27,316 nucleotides of DNA from a virus. Position numbers and translations under genes: made by a program. This document shows, in pieces, positions 14,160 through 21,065 of this stretch (the stretch's first letter is position 1; the number at the start of each line of letters is the position of its first letter). The stretch is from the IMG/VR virus record IMGVR_UViG_3300035099_000516, positions 1 to 27,316 of that record; one strand, 5' to 3'. Under the pieces are notes generated by a model. That model was not told the origin of the DNA. It saw nothing but the letters and a program-made list of their open reading frames with translations, and ran no database searches.

Positions 14160-15502
14160 GTCGGCTCGCAGACGCCATCGAGAAGATCGTGGCTGCCGCG
14201 CCCACCGTTGGCGCGGCGCGGGTGGATGCTCACACGCGCCCGGGCGAGGTGCGCCTCCGGGGACACGAGGATGCGGCGCTGGTGGCCGGCAACGCCATGC
14301 CCGCGATCGGCGAGCGCGCGCCGTTCGTGCGCCTGGGCGATGACCGCCTCGTGACGCCGCGAAATGCGCGCTATCGCATGCCCTGGGTCGCGCCGGCAGC
14401 CGGCCGCGTCTGGCAGCAAACCCTGGTCACCGACCTGGCGACCTACGGCCACGACGTGTATAAGGTCTTCCACATCTGGCAGGACGGCGCCGGCTACTGG
14501 TGGGTGAGCGCGGAGAAAGACCCGGCGGGCATCTACGATAACCCGGAGCCGATTCTCTTCCGCGGTCAGTTCGGGCAGACGCCCTGGGAGTACAAGGGCG
14601 CGGTGCCCGGGGCCAGGCGCGGCTACGTCATCGGCCACGGCGACAAGATCTTCGCCGTCTACCGAACGACCTCCGCCTATTTCCCCGTGGTGCGCTCGCG
14701 CCAGGGCACGATTGCCGGTGACGGCGGCATCACCTGGGGCGATGAATGGGACCTCGATCATGCGCCGTGGAACACCGAGCTGCGCTATCCGCACATGATG
14801 CGCGATCCCGCCGGCTACATCTGGCTCTACAATGCGCCGCGTGCCGGCTATCCCTTCGACCGCGTGATCTGGCGCTCCAACGATCCGGATTCCCTGGCCA
14901 ATGGATGGCAGCTCCGGCATCAGAGCACAGTGGTTGACAACCGCCCAACCGGCTTCCTCGCCTCGAATGGCAACCGCTGCGTGCTCCTGCGCATGCGCCA
15001 GATGGGATTCCCGGAGCTGTCGTGCTACATGGAGACCTCGGCCGATTGGGCGGCGACGCCGCAGGACCTGGGCTTCCCCGGCCTGATGTTCCGCCACGCC
15101 TGGTGGGGCGGCAAGTGGTGGCTGACCTACGGCGCGCCGGGCAGCGTGGCCTACCTCAACTATGGGCTGCTCTACATCGAGGGCGGCGACGGCGACACGC
15201 CCTCCTGGGGCGCGGCCCACTACATCGAGCCGGCGGGAACCAGATTCTACTTCGTGCTGCCCTATGGCAGCGGCAATCGCATCTCGGCCGTCTATGCGGC
15301 GGCCAATGAGTTGTGGCAGGCGGAACTGCCGAGCCTCAAGCAGGCGAGCCGCTTTCCGCGCGATTACGACGGGAACTTCCTGCCGGCCGGCACCGAGGTC
15401 TACCCGCTTTCGGTCGAGCCGCGCGGCGTCGCCGACGCCGATAACCCGGTGGTGATGTGGGAGGGGCACCGCGTGTGGGCGGCGAGGTGGGTGAATGCAT
15501 GA
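14156..15502 (+). CDS. Putative beta-propeller tail protein (sialidase/BNR-like)
   Basis: A 448-residue protein whose ATG 14156 overlaps the stop of the hub gene. After an N-terminal helical segment (MSRLADAIEKIVAAA) the sequence is Trp-, Tyr- and Gly-rich with repeated short strands: VFHIWQDGAGYWWVSAEKD, GRRGYV-like turns, GDGGITWGDEWDL (close to the Asp-box pattern S.D.G.TW), RDPAGYIWLYNAP and AWWGGKWWLTYGAPG. This periodicity suggests a five- or six-bladed propeller, as in receptor-binding or glycan-degrading tail tip proteins. Catalytic residues cannot be named from sequence alone, so binding rather than hydrolysis is equally likely. Order (hub, propeller, small OB-like protein) supports a tail-tip location. 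Confidence 0.55.
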   Translation: MSRLADAIEKIVAAAPTVGAARVDAHTRPGEVRLRGHEDAALVAGNAMPAIGERAPFVRLGDDRLVTPRNARYRMPWVAPAAGRVWQQTLVTDLATYGHDVYKVFHIWQDGAGYWWVSAEKDPAGIYDNPEPILFRGQFGQTPWEYKGAVPGARRGYVIGHGDKIFAVYRTTSAYFPVVRSRQGTIAGDGGITWGDEWDLDHAPWNTELRYPHMMRDPAGYIWLYNAPRAGYPFDRVIWRSNDPDSLANGWQLRHQSTVVDNRPTGFLASNGNRCVLLRMRQMGFPELSCYMETSADWAATPQDLGFPGLMFRHAWWGGKWWLTYGAPGSVAYLNYGLLYIEGGDGDTPSWGAAHYIEPAGTRFYFVLPYGSGNRISAVYAAANELWQAELPSLKQASRFPRDYDGNFLPAGTEVYPLSVEPRGVADADNPVVMWEGHRVWAARWVNA

Positions 15503-15756
15503 GCGCGGGCGCGACCAGGTTCGTGAACGCCGTTCGTCGGCTGGCCGGTCGCGGGGACCGCGCGGAGGTCGGGACGGTCGAGGGGTATTCCGGCGGCAAC
15601 CGCTACCGGGTGCTGGTGCGCGGGACGATCTACGACGACGTGCCGGCTGCCGGCGACGTCGAGGTTTCGGTCGGCCAGAGCGTCGCGGTGCTCGTGAGTG
15701 AGTCGCTGGGGCGGCCGGTGGCCGTGCTCGGCGCGCTGCGCCGGGGCGGGGAGTAA
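15499..15756 (+). CDS. Small OB-fold-like baseplate protein
   Basis: An 85-residue protein coupled (ATGA) to the propeller gene. The N-terminal 20 residues are basic (TRFVNAVRRLAGRGDRAEV). The rest reads like a five-strand OB fold: VGTVEGYSGGNRYRVLV, RGTIYDDVPAAGD, VEVSVGQSVAVLV, then GRPVAVLGALRR. Strand-turn-strand with 'G..V..y.....y.V...G' and 'v.vGd.V.vl' recalls the gpV/gp45-type OB domain of phage spikes and hub accessory proteins. The role is inferred from this pattern and gene order. A palindromic repeat begins four bases after its stop. Confidence 0.5.
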   Translation: MSAGATRFVNAVRRLAGRGDRAEVGTVEGYSGGNRYRVLVRGTIYDDVPAAGDVEVSVGQSVAVLVSESLGRPVAVLGALRRGGE

Positions 15757-15759
15757 GGA

Positions 15760-15780
15760 GCGCAGGTTTCAAACCTGCGC
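15760..15780. repeat. 21-bp dispersed palindrome, copy 4
   Basis: Arms GCGCAGGTTT (15760-15769) and AAACCTGCGC (15771-15780) form a perfect hairpin-capable palindrome around a single C, followed by CACC as in copies 1 and 2. It lies in the short gap before the next gene's Shine-Dalgarno. Confidence 0.8.
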
Positions 15781-15796
15781 CACCAGGAGGGATGAC

Positions 15797-16144
15797 ATGC
15801 CCATCTATCACGAAGTCGTGGACAGGATGAATGTATCGAAGGAGGAGCTGGAGGTGGTGTTGCCGCCGCGCGAGTTTGGAGACAAGCCAAGGAGAGTGTT
15901 GACGTTCACGAACTACGGCGATCTCCCGCTGGCGGACGCGACGATTCAGGTCGGGCCGACGCCGACCGGCCCCTGGTTCGACGAGGACCTGACCGGGAAT
16001 CCGCTGCCCACTCTGGCGGCGGAGGCGAGCGCGGTGTACCGCATGGACAAGGTGGATCGCTACCTCCAGGTGCAGGCCCAGGGCGGCGCCGGCGAAGAGG
16101 GGGCATCTCACCTCCAGATCTGGATTGACGCCTACGGCCCGTAG
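15797..16144 (+). CDS. Small beta-rich phage structural protein
   Basis: A 115-residue protein from ATG 15797 with AGGAGGG six bases upstream. It begins MPIYHEVVDRMNVSKEELE and then shows strands typical of small beta-sandwich proteins: RRVLTFTNYGDLPLADATIQVG, TGPWFDEDL, a turn, ASAVYRMDKVDRYLQVQAQ and ASHLQIWIDAYGP. It may be a tail-tip or fibre accessory, or a carbohydrate-binding module. No signal peptide or membrane segment is visible. It closes the structural block; the holin-like gene starts 12 bases after its stop. Confidence 0.55.
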   Translation: MPIYHEVVDRMNVSKEELEVVLPPREFGDKPRRVLTFTNYGDLPLADATIQVGPTPTGPWFDEDLTGNPLPTLAAEASAVYRMDKVDRYLQVQAQGGAGEEGASHLQIWIDAYGP

Positions 16145-16156
16145 GAGGGATCGGCA

Positions 16157-16453
16157 TTGGAAAAACTGCTGGAGTACGGGATACCCGGGTTCGTGGTCAT
16201 CTGCCTCATGCTCATCCTGGGGCTGGTGGTGCGGCCCATGGTGCGCACCTTCAGCGACGAGCTGCATGCATCGCGGGAGGAGCGCCAGCAACTGCTCTTC
16301 CCGATGATCGAGGCTGTCACCAAGTTGACCGCTAACATCGAGGCGCTCGACCGGCGCAGCAGCGAGTCGCACGCCGCGACGCTCGAGGTGCTCCACGGGC
16401 TGAAGAGTGCCGTGGATATCCTGTGCAGCAGGGCCAACGGAGGCCGGCGGTGA
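16157..16453 (+). CDS. Holin-like protein (N-terminal membrane segment plus coiled coil)
   Basis: A 98-residue protein beginning at TTG 16157, seven bases after TAGGAGGG. Residues 9-25 are strongly hydrophobic (IPGFVVICLMLILGLVV), followed by basic residues and then a charged helical tail (ELHASREERQQLLFPMIEAVTKLTANIEALDRR). A single N-terminal membrane segment with a coiled-coil tail is characteristic of the phage_holin / BhlA type. It precedes an endolysin gene by one small gene, which supports a role in timing lysis. It could instead be a spanin-like or regulatory membrane protein. Confidence 0.6.
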   Translation: MEKLLEYGIPGFVVICLMLILGLVVRPMVRTFSDELHASREERQQLLFPMIEAVTKLTANIEALDRRSSESHAATLEVLHGLKSAVDILCSRANGGRR

Positions 16454-16668
16454 CTGAGGCGAGCTTCTGTTGCCCCCACGGGCCATACGTCATCCTGATC
16501 AACAAAGACGAGGGCGGAAGCATCATCAGGATCGAGCGTAGCGGCGATCCGCCGTTCGCGGTTGAACTGGCCGTGAGTGACAAGTTCGTCGGCGAGGATA
16601 TACGGCGCGGGCCGGAGACGCCGCCGGAGACGCGGATTCTCGACCGCGCGCCGGATAGGGAGAGGTGA
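16450..16668 (+). CDS. Small hypothetical protein between holin and endolysin
   Basis: A 72-residue protein from GTG 16450, overlapping the preceding stop (GTGA). GGAGG lies about six bases upstream. It contains two Cys residues near the start (SFCCPHGPY), a strand region (VILINKDEGGSIIRIERSG), and an acidic to basic C-terminus rich in Pro, Glu and Arg. No domain is recognised. Overlap at both ends suggests coupled translation with holin and endolysin, and so a lysis-module accessory role. Confidence 0.5.
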   Translation: MTEASFCCPHGPYVILINKDEGGSIIRIERSGDPPFAVELAVSDKFVGEDIRRGPETPPETRILDRAPDRER

Positions 16669-17153
16669 TACGAAAAATGAAGCCCTGGAAACCGACCAAG
16701 GCTGCTCACCTGCTGGTGCTTGCGCTGAAAGAAGTCGGCAAGCCCTACGTGCTCGGCAGCGAAGGGCCGTCTGGGGAATCGCTCAAGACCTGGGACTGCT
16801 CCGAACTGGTGCAGCACCTGCTCGCCCAAGTCGGCGTGAAACAGGTGACAGATTCCAGAGGCCGCGTCACTCCCATTGCCGTCTTCGACCGCGCGGGATT
16901 TCAGTGGGAGCGGTCGCGGCCCATTCCGTTTGAGGTCGGCGTGAAACTGCCCGGTGCTTTGCTCTTCATCCAGTCGGCTTCTGCTTACCGGGGCAAGCCT
17001 CACAACATCGGTCACGTGGCGATCTCGCTGGGCAACGGCTACATCCTGGAGGCGCGCGGGAAAGCCTATGGTGTCACCATCGGGCCGGTGCGACCGTCGT
17101 TCAACCTGGCGACCAAGGTGCAAGATCTATATGCCCCGGCACGGGTGGCGTGA
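16665..17153 (+). CDS. NlpC/P60-family endolysin
   Basis: A 162-residue predicted cell-wall hydrolase. The GTG at 16665 overlaps the previous stop; an ATG at 16677 is the alternative start and would remove four residues. Catalytic Cys45 lies in TWDCSELVQ, the usual 'fDCSgl' motif, and His117 in HNIGHVAISLGNG, the 'HVgIylG' motif; Glu129 follows in YILEARG. The segment PGALLFIQ before the His corresponds to the family's 'pGDLvff'. NlpC/P60 enzymes cleave peptide bonds in peptidoglycan stem peptides. There is no signal peptide, so export would need the nearby holin. Length is normal for a single-domain enzyme, with no separate cell-wall-binding domain. Confidence 0.85.
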   Translation: MIRKMKPWKPTKAAHLLVLALKEVGKPYVLGSEGPSGESLKTWDCSELVQHLLAQVGVKQVTDSRGRVTPIAVFDRAGFQWERSRPIPFEVGVKLPGALLFIQSASAYRGKPHNIGHVAISLGNGYILEARGKAYGVTIGPVRPSFNLATKVQDLYAPARVA

Positions 17154-17566
17154 TGGTCAAGGGAGCGCATGAGATGGGGGCGGCGCCCGAGTTCCGAGAG
17201 GAAGTCGAAGCTTGGGTCGCGCGCCTGCTCGGCCCGGAGTGGGAGGTTGTGCTCGGAGCAGACGACACTCTCGCCGACCGGGCAGCCGTGAGCGTCTGCG
17301 TTCGTAATCGCGAGGCGACCATCATGGTCTGCCCAACCCGGGACGTCCGGCGGAACTCGACCGCCTGCCACGAGGTGGTGCACATCCTCCTCCGCCGCAT
17401 GCACGACGTCGCCTGGCGGATCATAGACCAACTGCCAGAGCCGCTGCGGCAGTTCGCGCGGGATACGTGGGTGGATGCGCACGAGGAAGTGACGGAGGAT
17501 GTGGCCAGGGCATTCATGCGAGCGTACGCAGCCCAAGCCGAAACACAGAAAGGGGACACCGTATGA
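17153..17566 (+). CDS. HExxH zinc metallopeptidase-like protein
   Basis: A 137-residue protein from ATG 17153, in a TGATG junction with the endolysin stop (a GTG at 17150 is possible). Residues 73-77 are HEVVH, the zinc-binding HExxH motif, in TACHEVVHILLRRMHD. A second acidic helix about 45 residues later (AHEEVTEDVARAFMRAY) can supply the third ligand. The N-terminal half has a helix and two strands (WEVVLGADD, REATIMVCPTR), like compact minimal metallopeptidases of the ImmA/IrrE or SprT-like type. Possible roles are cleaving a repressor or processing during lysis. The motif is clear, the substrate unknown. It sits between endolysin and small genes, an atypical spot for ImmA. Confidence 0.6.
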   Translation: MVKGAHEMGAAPEFREEVEAWVARLLGPEWEVVLGADDTLADRAAVSVCVRNREATIMVCPTRDVRRNSTACHEVVHILLRRMHDVAWRIIDQLPEPLRQFARDTWVDAHEEVTEDVARAFMRAYAAQAETQKGDTV

Positions 17567-17682
17567 ACCGAGGCATCGCGATCAGCACGCGCCACTGCGC
17601 CCCTGACGCTGCATCTCAAGTAACGCATGGCTCCGCAATGACGGGGCGGAAGGAGAGATCATCATGGACTTCGGGAAGGTGA
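17563..17682 (+). CDS. Possible very short protein downstream of the metallopeptidase
   Basis: A 39-codon open frame with ATG 17563 overlapping the previous stop (ATGA) and AAGGGG about nine bases upstream. It is Ser/Thr/Arg-rich without hydrophobic segment or motif and overlaps the start of the next gene by 19 bases. Coupled starts make translation possible, but the sequence offers no other support; it may be a spacer. Confidence 0.25.
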   Translation: MNRGIAISTRHCAPDAASQVTHGSAMTGRKERSSWTSGR

Positions 17683-17909
17683 TACGCTGGCTATCGGTCG
17701 GACTGCGAATCGGGGCGATCATCGAGGTCCTCAAGGGCGTTGACGCGCGTGCGCCGGGCACGACCAGCGAGGCGTATGCGGCGGCGGCTCCCGTGGCGCT
17801 CGCCTCGACGAGCGCGGAGTTCATGTCGCGGCTGACCCCAGAGGAGCAGGCCGAGTTCGAGAAAACGATGCGAGTGGCGCTGTTCTGGCTGGACTGGAAG
17901 ACGCAGTAG
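17664..17909 (+). CDS. Small hypothetical protein with hydrophobic N-terminus
   Basis: An 81-residue protein from ATG 17664 with AAGGAGAG about seven bases upstream. Residues 7-24 form an amphipathic to hydrophobic helix (IRWLSVGLRIGAIIEVLK), then a low-complexity Ala/Thr/Ser linker and a charged helix (MSRLTPEEQAEFEKTMRVALFWLDW). Architecture and position at the end of the lysis region suit a small membrane-associated accessory. No family is recognised. A GC-rich hairpin follows. Confidence 0.5.
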   Translation: MDFGKVIRWLSVGLRIGAIIEVLKGVDARAPGTTSEAYAAAAPVALASTSAEFMSRLTPEEQAEFEKTMRVALFWLDWKTQ

Positions 17910-17947
17910 CTCCGGGCTGCCACAGCACCATGCCCCCAGCCCTGGCG

Positions 17948-17972
17948 GGCCCCGGTCTGAACCACCGGGGCC
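17948..17972 (+). terminator. GC-rich hairpin after the lysis genes
   Basis: Arms GGCCCCGG (17948-17955) and CCGGGGCC (17965-17972) with a nine-base loop. A short TGCGTCGTTT follows, a weak U-tract. It lies in the 223-base gene-free stretch 17910-18132, which otherwise contains a conserved leader-like element (see 18051). Confidence 0.4.
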
Positions 17973-18050
17973 TGCGTCGTTTCCAGGCCCTTGGGGCTTG
18001 ACTTTCCTCGGCCCCAGCGTGACGTATGTAGCCCGGTCCGGGAGGTCTGG

Positions 18051-18105
18051 AAAACAGGCCCGCACATTCTCGCAACCTCAAGGAAATGTGTACGTGACCG
18101 CAGCC
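18051..18105 (+). promoter_or_regulatory. Conserved upstream element, copy A (before amidoligase)
   Basis: About 50 bases here match 20111-20164 at about three of four positions (36 of 49 over the ungapped part). Shared landmarks are GGCCCGCA, ATTC, TCAAGG, AATGT and TGAC in the same spacing. The element ends about 28 bases before the amidoligase ATG and contains an AAGG plus a GTG that would start a nine-codon peptide. It may be a duplicated promoter/leader or operator. Confidence 0.45.
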
Positions 18106-18132
18106 GCAGCGAGCCGAGGATAGGACGCAAGG

Positions 18133-19077
18133 ATGAAGCAGGAGCAGGCAGCCAGCACGAAGGCCGAGGAGTACACCATCGGAGTAGAGATCGAATGCCT
18201 CATCCCCAGCCGCGAGGTGCGGCGGCTCGGCATCCAGATAGGCTCCTACCACCACGGATGCCCGCTGCCAGCGCCCTTCCCGGCTGGATGGACGGCGGAG
18301 CGCGACGGCAGCCTGCGCACTGACCGACGGGGTTACGTCCCGGTCGAGATTGTCAGCCCGGTGCTGCGAGGGCGCGCCGGCATCGAGCAGGTCAAAGAGG
18401 TCGCCAAGATTCTCAAGGGCCTCGGGGCGACGGTCAATAGCACGTGTGGATTCCACGTTCACATTGGCGCAGCCTCGGTCGCCGGGTCAGACCACGCGGC
18501 GCAAGCCGAATGGGTGAGCAAGCTCCTCTACCAGACCGCCATGCACGAGCAGGCGCTCTACGCATCCACCGGAACCCGTCGGCGAGAGAACGGGCACTAT
18601 GCCCGCAGCATCAAGGAGCAGCGCCGGCTGGCGGACGACGTCCGCAAGGCCCCCAAGACCCGCAAGGCCGAGCGGCTGCGCGACCGCCTCTACTACAGCG
18701 CGCGCTACAGCGTCCTCAACCTCACCAACCTCTTCACCCACAAGCCGACGGTCGAGTTCCGCTACGCAGCAGGCACGGTCGAGTGGGTGAAGATGCTCGG
18801 GCACATCCAGACCTGCCTGGCGCTCGCGGAGAGGGCGACCGAGCAGGCCAAGCTGGACTGGGACGGCATCGCCAGCGAGCGCACCTACCACCAGAACGGC
18901 ACGGGCGCCAGGGCGCTCGACCGCTTCTTCTACCTGACCGGCTGGACGAAGGGCCGCCGCGACGTCGGCAAGCCGGTGGTGCAGATGGCGGGATGGATTG
19001 CTGACCTCGCGGACCTCAACGCGGTGAAGCGCGAACTCAAGCGGCTCGCGCGGAAGTACGATGGGGCGGCGGCATAG
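18133..19077 (+). CDS. Predicted amidoligase (PF12224-type)
   Basis: A 314-residue protein from ATG 18133 with a close AAGG. It carries the motifs of the predicted amidoligase family of the glutamine-synthetase/COOH-NH2 ligase fold: GVEIE (17-21) at the start of the first strand, RDGSL (57-61), EIVSPVL (72-78), then GFHVHIG (106-112), and a later THKPTVEFRYAAGT stretch with conserved Glu and Arg. These positions supply metal, ATP and carboxylate contacts in the family, which is predicted to form amide bonds on peptides or small molecules. A class II glutamine amidotransferase two genes downstream could supply ammonia or hydrolyse amides, a partner type reported for amidoligases. In a phage it may modify cell-wall peptides, phage proteins or host metabolites. 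Substrate unknown. Confidence 0.75.
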   Translation: MKQEQAASTKAEEYTIGVEIECLIPSREVRRLGIQIGSYHHGCPLPAPFPAGWTAERDGSLRTDRRGYVPVEIVSPVLRGRAGIEQVKEVAKILKGLGATVNSTCGFHVHIGAASVAGSDHAAQAEWVSKLLYQTAMHEQALYASTGTRRRENGHYARSIKEQRRLADDVRKAPKTRKAERLRDRLYYSARYSVLNLTNLFTHKPTVEFRYAAGTVEWVKMLGHIQTCLALAERATEQAKLDWDGIASERTYHQNGTGARALDRFFYLTGWTKGRRDVGKPVVQMAGWIADLADLNAVKRELKRLARKYDGAAA

Positions 19078-19092
19078 GCCCGGAAAGGAACG

Positions 19093-19365
19093 ATGATGGT
19101 CAAGGAACACCTGCTGTGGGAGAGCGACCTGGAGGGCGCCGAGGGCGAGGTCAAGGCGCTGCGCCAGGTAGCGGGGCCGCCGGGTGACGGCCACTATCTG
19201 GACGTGATGCTGATGGACACCGGCGAGGGCACACCTGAGAGCGTCTTCCTGGTGGTCAAGGATATTGACGGCGAGAGCGCCCACATTCCCCTGCCGCTGG
19301 CGCGGCGCGTGGCAGAGGCGCTCCTGGACTTCGCGCGGGCGGCGGGAGTCAGGGGCAACGGCTGA
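19093..19365 (+). CDS. Small acidic protein between amidoligase and amidotransferase
   Basis: A 90-residue protein from ATG 19093 (a second ATG follows at 19096); GGAAAGGA lies four to six bases upstream. It looks like a single alpha/beta domain: HLLWESDLEGAEGEV, then YLDVMLMDTGEG, a strand SVFLVVKDIDG, and a helix RRVAEALLDFARAAG. The strand-strand-helix layout is common in phage accessory proteins. Its stop overlaps the next start (19365), and the position inside the amidoligase-amidotransferase cassette suggests an accessory or substrate-carrier role. No motif supports either. Confidence 0.5.
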   Translation: MMVKEHLLWESDLEGAEGEVKALRQVAGPPGDGHYLDVMLMDTGEGTPESVFLVVKDIDGESAHIPLPLARRVAEALLDFARAAGVRGNG

Positions 19366-20054
19366 TGTGCGGTATCTTCGGGTACGCAGCCGAGGGCAGG
19401 ATGACGCCCGCCCAGCAACGCCTGGCGATGGACCTCATGGCAGAGCTGGCCATCGCCAGCGAGGTGCGCGGGCGAGATGCCGGCGGCTTCGCCGCCCTGT
19501 GCGCCAATGGCGAGCTGATAGCCCGGCGGCAGCCGGGACCGGCGGGGCCGCTTTTCCGCGGGCAGGAGTGGCGCGGTCTGCGGCAGCGACGCATCCTGAT
19601 GGCCATCGGGCATACCCGTCTGGCGACCCACGGCGCGCCCGCCATCAACGGGAACAATCACCCGCACCTGGCTGGCGAGTGGGCACTGGTGCACAACGGC
19701 TGCATCCCCTACCACGAGCACAAGGCGCGGCGCCTAGGCGTCAGGCTCCACAGCCAGTGCGACTCTGAAATCCTGGTGCATGTGCTGCGGCGATGGGGCG
19801 AGCGCAAGGGCCCGCTGGTGTGCCAGGGGCTGTGTGGCTCGCAGTCGGTGCTGGCCATCAACGCCGCCGCGCGGGTGATGCTCGCCTGGAGCAATGGGCT
19901 GCAGCCTTTGGCGGCTTTCCGAGTGGATGGGTTGCCGGCGGTGTGGTTCGCCTCGACGCTGGAGATCGCAACTGGGGTGGCGGCGCGCCTGAGCCTCATC
20001 GTACAGCCCGCGCAGGTCGAAACGGACCAGTTGTACCGGCTGGAGGCACCGTGA
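19365..20054 (+). CDS. Class II glutamine amidotransferase (Ntn-hydrolase)
   Basis: A 229-residue enzyme from ATG 19365, overlapping the preceding stop by one base. It starts MCGIFGY, so removal of Met exposes Cys2, the nucleophile of class II (GATase_6-type) amidotransferases. Other active-site motifs are RGRDAGG (35-41), GHTRLATHG (82-90), NNHPH (97-101), ALVHNG (107-112) and DSE (133-135). It releases ammonia from glutamine or acts on a related amide. No synthetase domain (asparagine synthetase, GFAT or PurF type) follows, so the partner is separate, most likely the amidoligase two genes upstream. The C-terminal part has strands and a NGLQPLAAFRVDG segment typical of the fold. Length is that of a stand-alone domain. 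Confidence 0.85.
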   Translation: MCGIFGYAAEGRMTPAQQRLAMDLMAELAIASEVRGRDAGGFAALCANGELIARRQPGPAGPLFRGQEWRGLRQRRILMAIGHTRLATHGAPAINGNNHPHLAGEWALVHNGCIPYHEHKARRLGVRLHSQCDSEILVHVLRRWGERKGPLVCQGLCGSQSVLAINAAARVMLAWSNGLQPLAAFRVDGLPAVWFASTLEIATGVAARLSLIVQPAQVETDQLYRLEAP

Positions 20055-20110
20055 GACGCGGTGGGCCGCAGAAAGCGGAGAGCCGCCTCGCGGGTTCTGA
20101 AATCGCGGCG

Positions 20111-20164
20111 AAAAAGGCCCGCAGATTCCGGCGGATTCAAGGCAATGTACACATGACAGCGGCC
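20111..20164 (+). promoter_or_regulatory. Conserved upstream element, copy B
   Basis: Second copy of the roughly 50-base element at 18051-18105, 30 bases before the GTG at 20195. It also contains AAGG followed by an ATG (20153) in frame with the next gene, so part of the conservation may reflect a ribosome binding site and start codon. Confidence 0.45.
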
Positions 20165-20194
20165 CAGGCAAGGGCTGCGCCGGAGGAGACGAGG

Positions 20195-20416
20195 GTGACG
20201 AACAGCGAGCTTTACCAGGGCAAGGAGAACCGGGACCGCCGCGCCCGCGAACTGAAAGCGATGGGATTCCAGGTGCGGCGCGGCAGCCACCGCGGGCAGA
20301 TGTTGCATCCGCAGTACGTCCATGACGCCGACCAGGGTATGCGAGGGCAGACGGGGTTCGGCAACACCGTTTACCACAGGCTCTGGCCGGTGCTCTACGA
20401 GGTGCGGTGGCAGTAG
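20195..20416 (+). CDS. Small basic hypothetical protein
   Basis: A 73-residue protein. GTG 20195 is six bases after GGAGGAG and is the best start. The frame is open further upstream, so ATG 20153 (87 residues) or GTG 20051 (coupled to the amidotransferase stop) are possible. The sequence is basic: ENRDRRARELKAMGFQVRRGSHRGQMLHPQYV, then GMRGQTGFGNTVYHRLWPVLYEV. The first part, with an Arg-rich helix and 'Q..HP.YV', recalls small phage DNA- or RNA-associated proteins that do not belong to a named family. Function unknown. Confidence 0.5.
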   Translation: MTNSELYQGKENRDRRARELKAMGFQVRRGSHRGQMLHPQYVHDADQGMRGQTGFGNTVYHRLWPVLYEVRWQ

Positions 20417-20484
20417 CCGCCGCCCCCTCGCCAGGCAGCCGCATCCTGGCCTGAAGAGCCCGAAGGGGCGAAAGGGGAACTCAG

Positions 20485-20700
20485 ATGGCGCGACCATACG
20501 AGCGGATGTTGGAGATGGCCCAAGGCGACCAGGCGCTGCTGTTGGCGCTGCTGAGGGAGCGCGCCGCCCGCCGGCGCCTGCAGGCCGTCCGCTGCCGCGA
20601 AATCGGCAGCCCGGACATGGCCAGGGAGTTCGAGGAGGACGCACTGCTCTACCACCAGGCGGCGGCGAACCGCCTCGGCGGCAACGGAGGGCGAGCATGA
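20485..20700 (+). CDS. Small helical hypothetical protein
   Basis: A 71-residue protein from ATG 20485 with AAAGGGGA about seven bases upstream. It is almost entirely helical: RPYERMLEMAQGDQALLLALLRERAARRRLQAV, then ARE FEEDALLYHQAAANRL. This coiled-coil-like pattern suits a small oligomeric accessory. Its stop overlaps the next start (ATGA). No family recognised. Confidence 0.5.
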   Translation: MARPYERMLEMAQGDQALLLALLRERAARRRLQAVRCREIGSPDMAREFEEDALLYHQAAANRLGGNGGRA

Positions 20701-21065
20701 CGGCGCAGAACGAAACAGCAACGGGGACGCGAGTGCAGCCTCTGGTCATCAAGCAAGTGAAGGTGATGCCACAGACGGACCGCCCGACCTACGGGAAGGT
20801 GCGGGTGTACTTCTGGCCGGAGGGTGAGACGGTCGTGGAGAATGCAGTCCACGGTCGGTGGACGCGGCCTCACCGCCTCTACCGCAGACATCTTCCGGCA
20901 GTGTACCAGGCGGCGGGAATCCCGCAAGGGGTGAAGGCGAACTGGAATCAGCGGGCCGGCTGCGAGTGCGGATGCAGCCCCGGCTTCATTCTCGAGCACC
21001 GCGCCACCTTTGACGTGCATGTCACCGTCGCTTGGACGGGACCGGCGACCGATCCCGCGCAATGA
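20697..21065 (+). CDS. Conserved phage protein with Cys cluster
   Basis: A 122-residue protein coupled (ATGA at 20697-20700) to the preceding gene. The N-terminal 15 residues are polar, followed by strands (PLVIKQVKVMPQ, YGKVRVYFWPEG), a basic stretch (RWTRPHRLYRRHLPAVYQAAG) and the motif NWNQRAGCECGCSPGFIL (near residues 82-99) with three closely spaced Cys. The last part (ATFDVHVTVAW) closes a beta sheet. Proteins with the 'QKAGCSCGCSPGF' motif are seen in many phage genomes without an assigned function. The Cys pattern may bind zinc or form a cluster; this is inference. Confidence 0.55.
   Translation: MTAQNETATGTRVQPLVIKQVKVMPQTDRPTYGKVRVYFWPEGETVVENAVHGRWTRPHRLYRRHLPAVYQAAGIPQGVKANWNQRAGCECGCSPGFILEHRATFDVHVTVAWTGPATDPAQ

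Noticed and set aside
14006-16486. An 826-residue open frame on the minus strand opposite the hub and propeller genes
   Set aside because: It runs across several well-supported forward genes with overlapping stops and Shine-Dalgarno sites; composition artefact.
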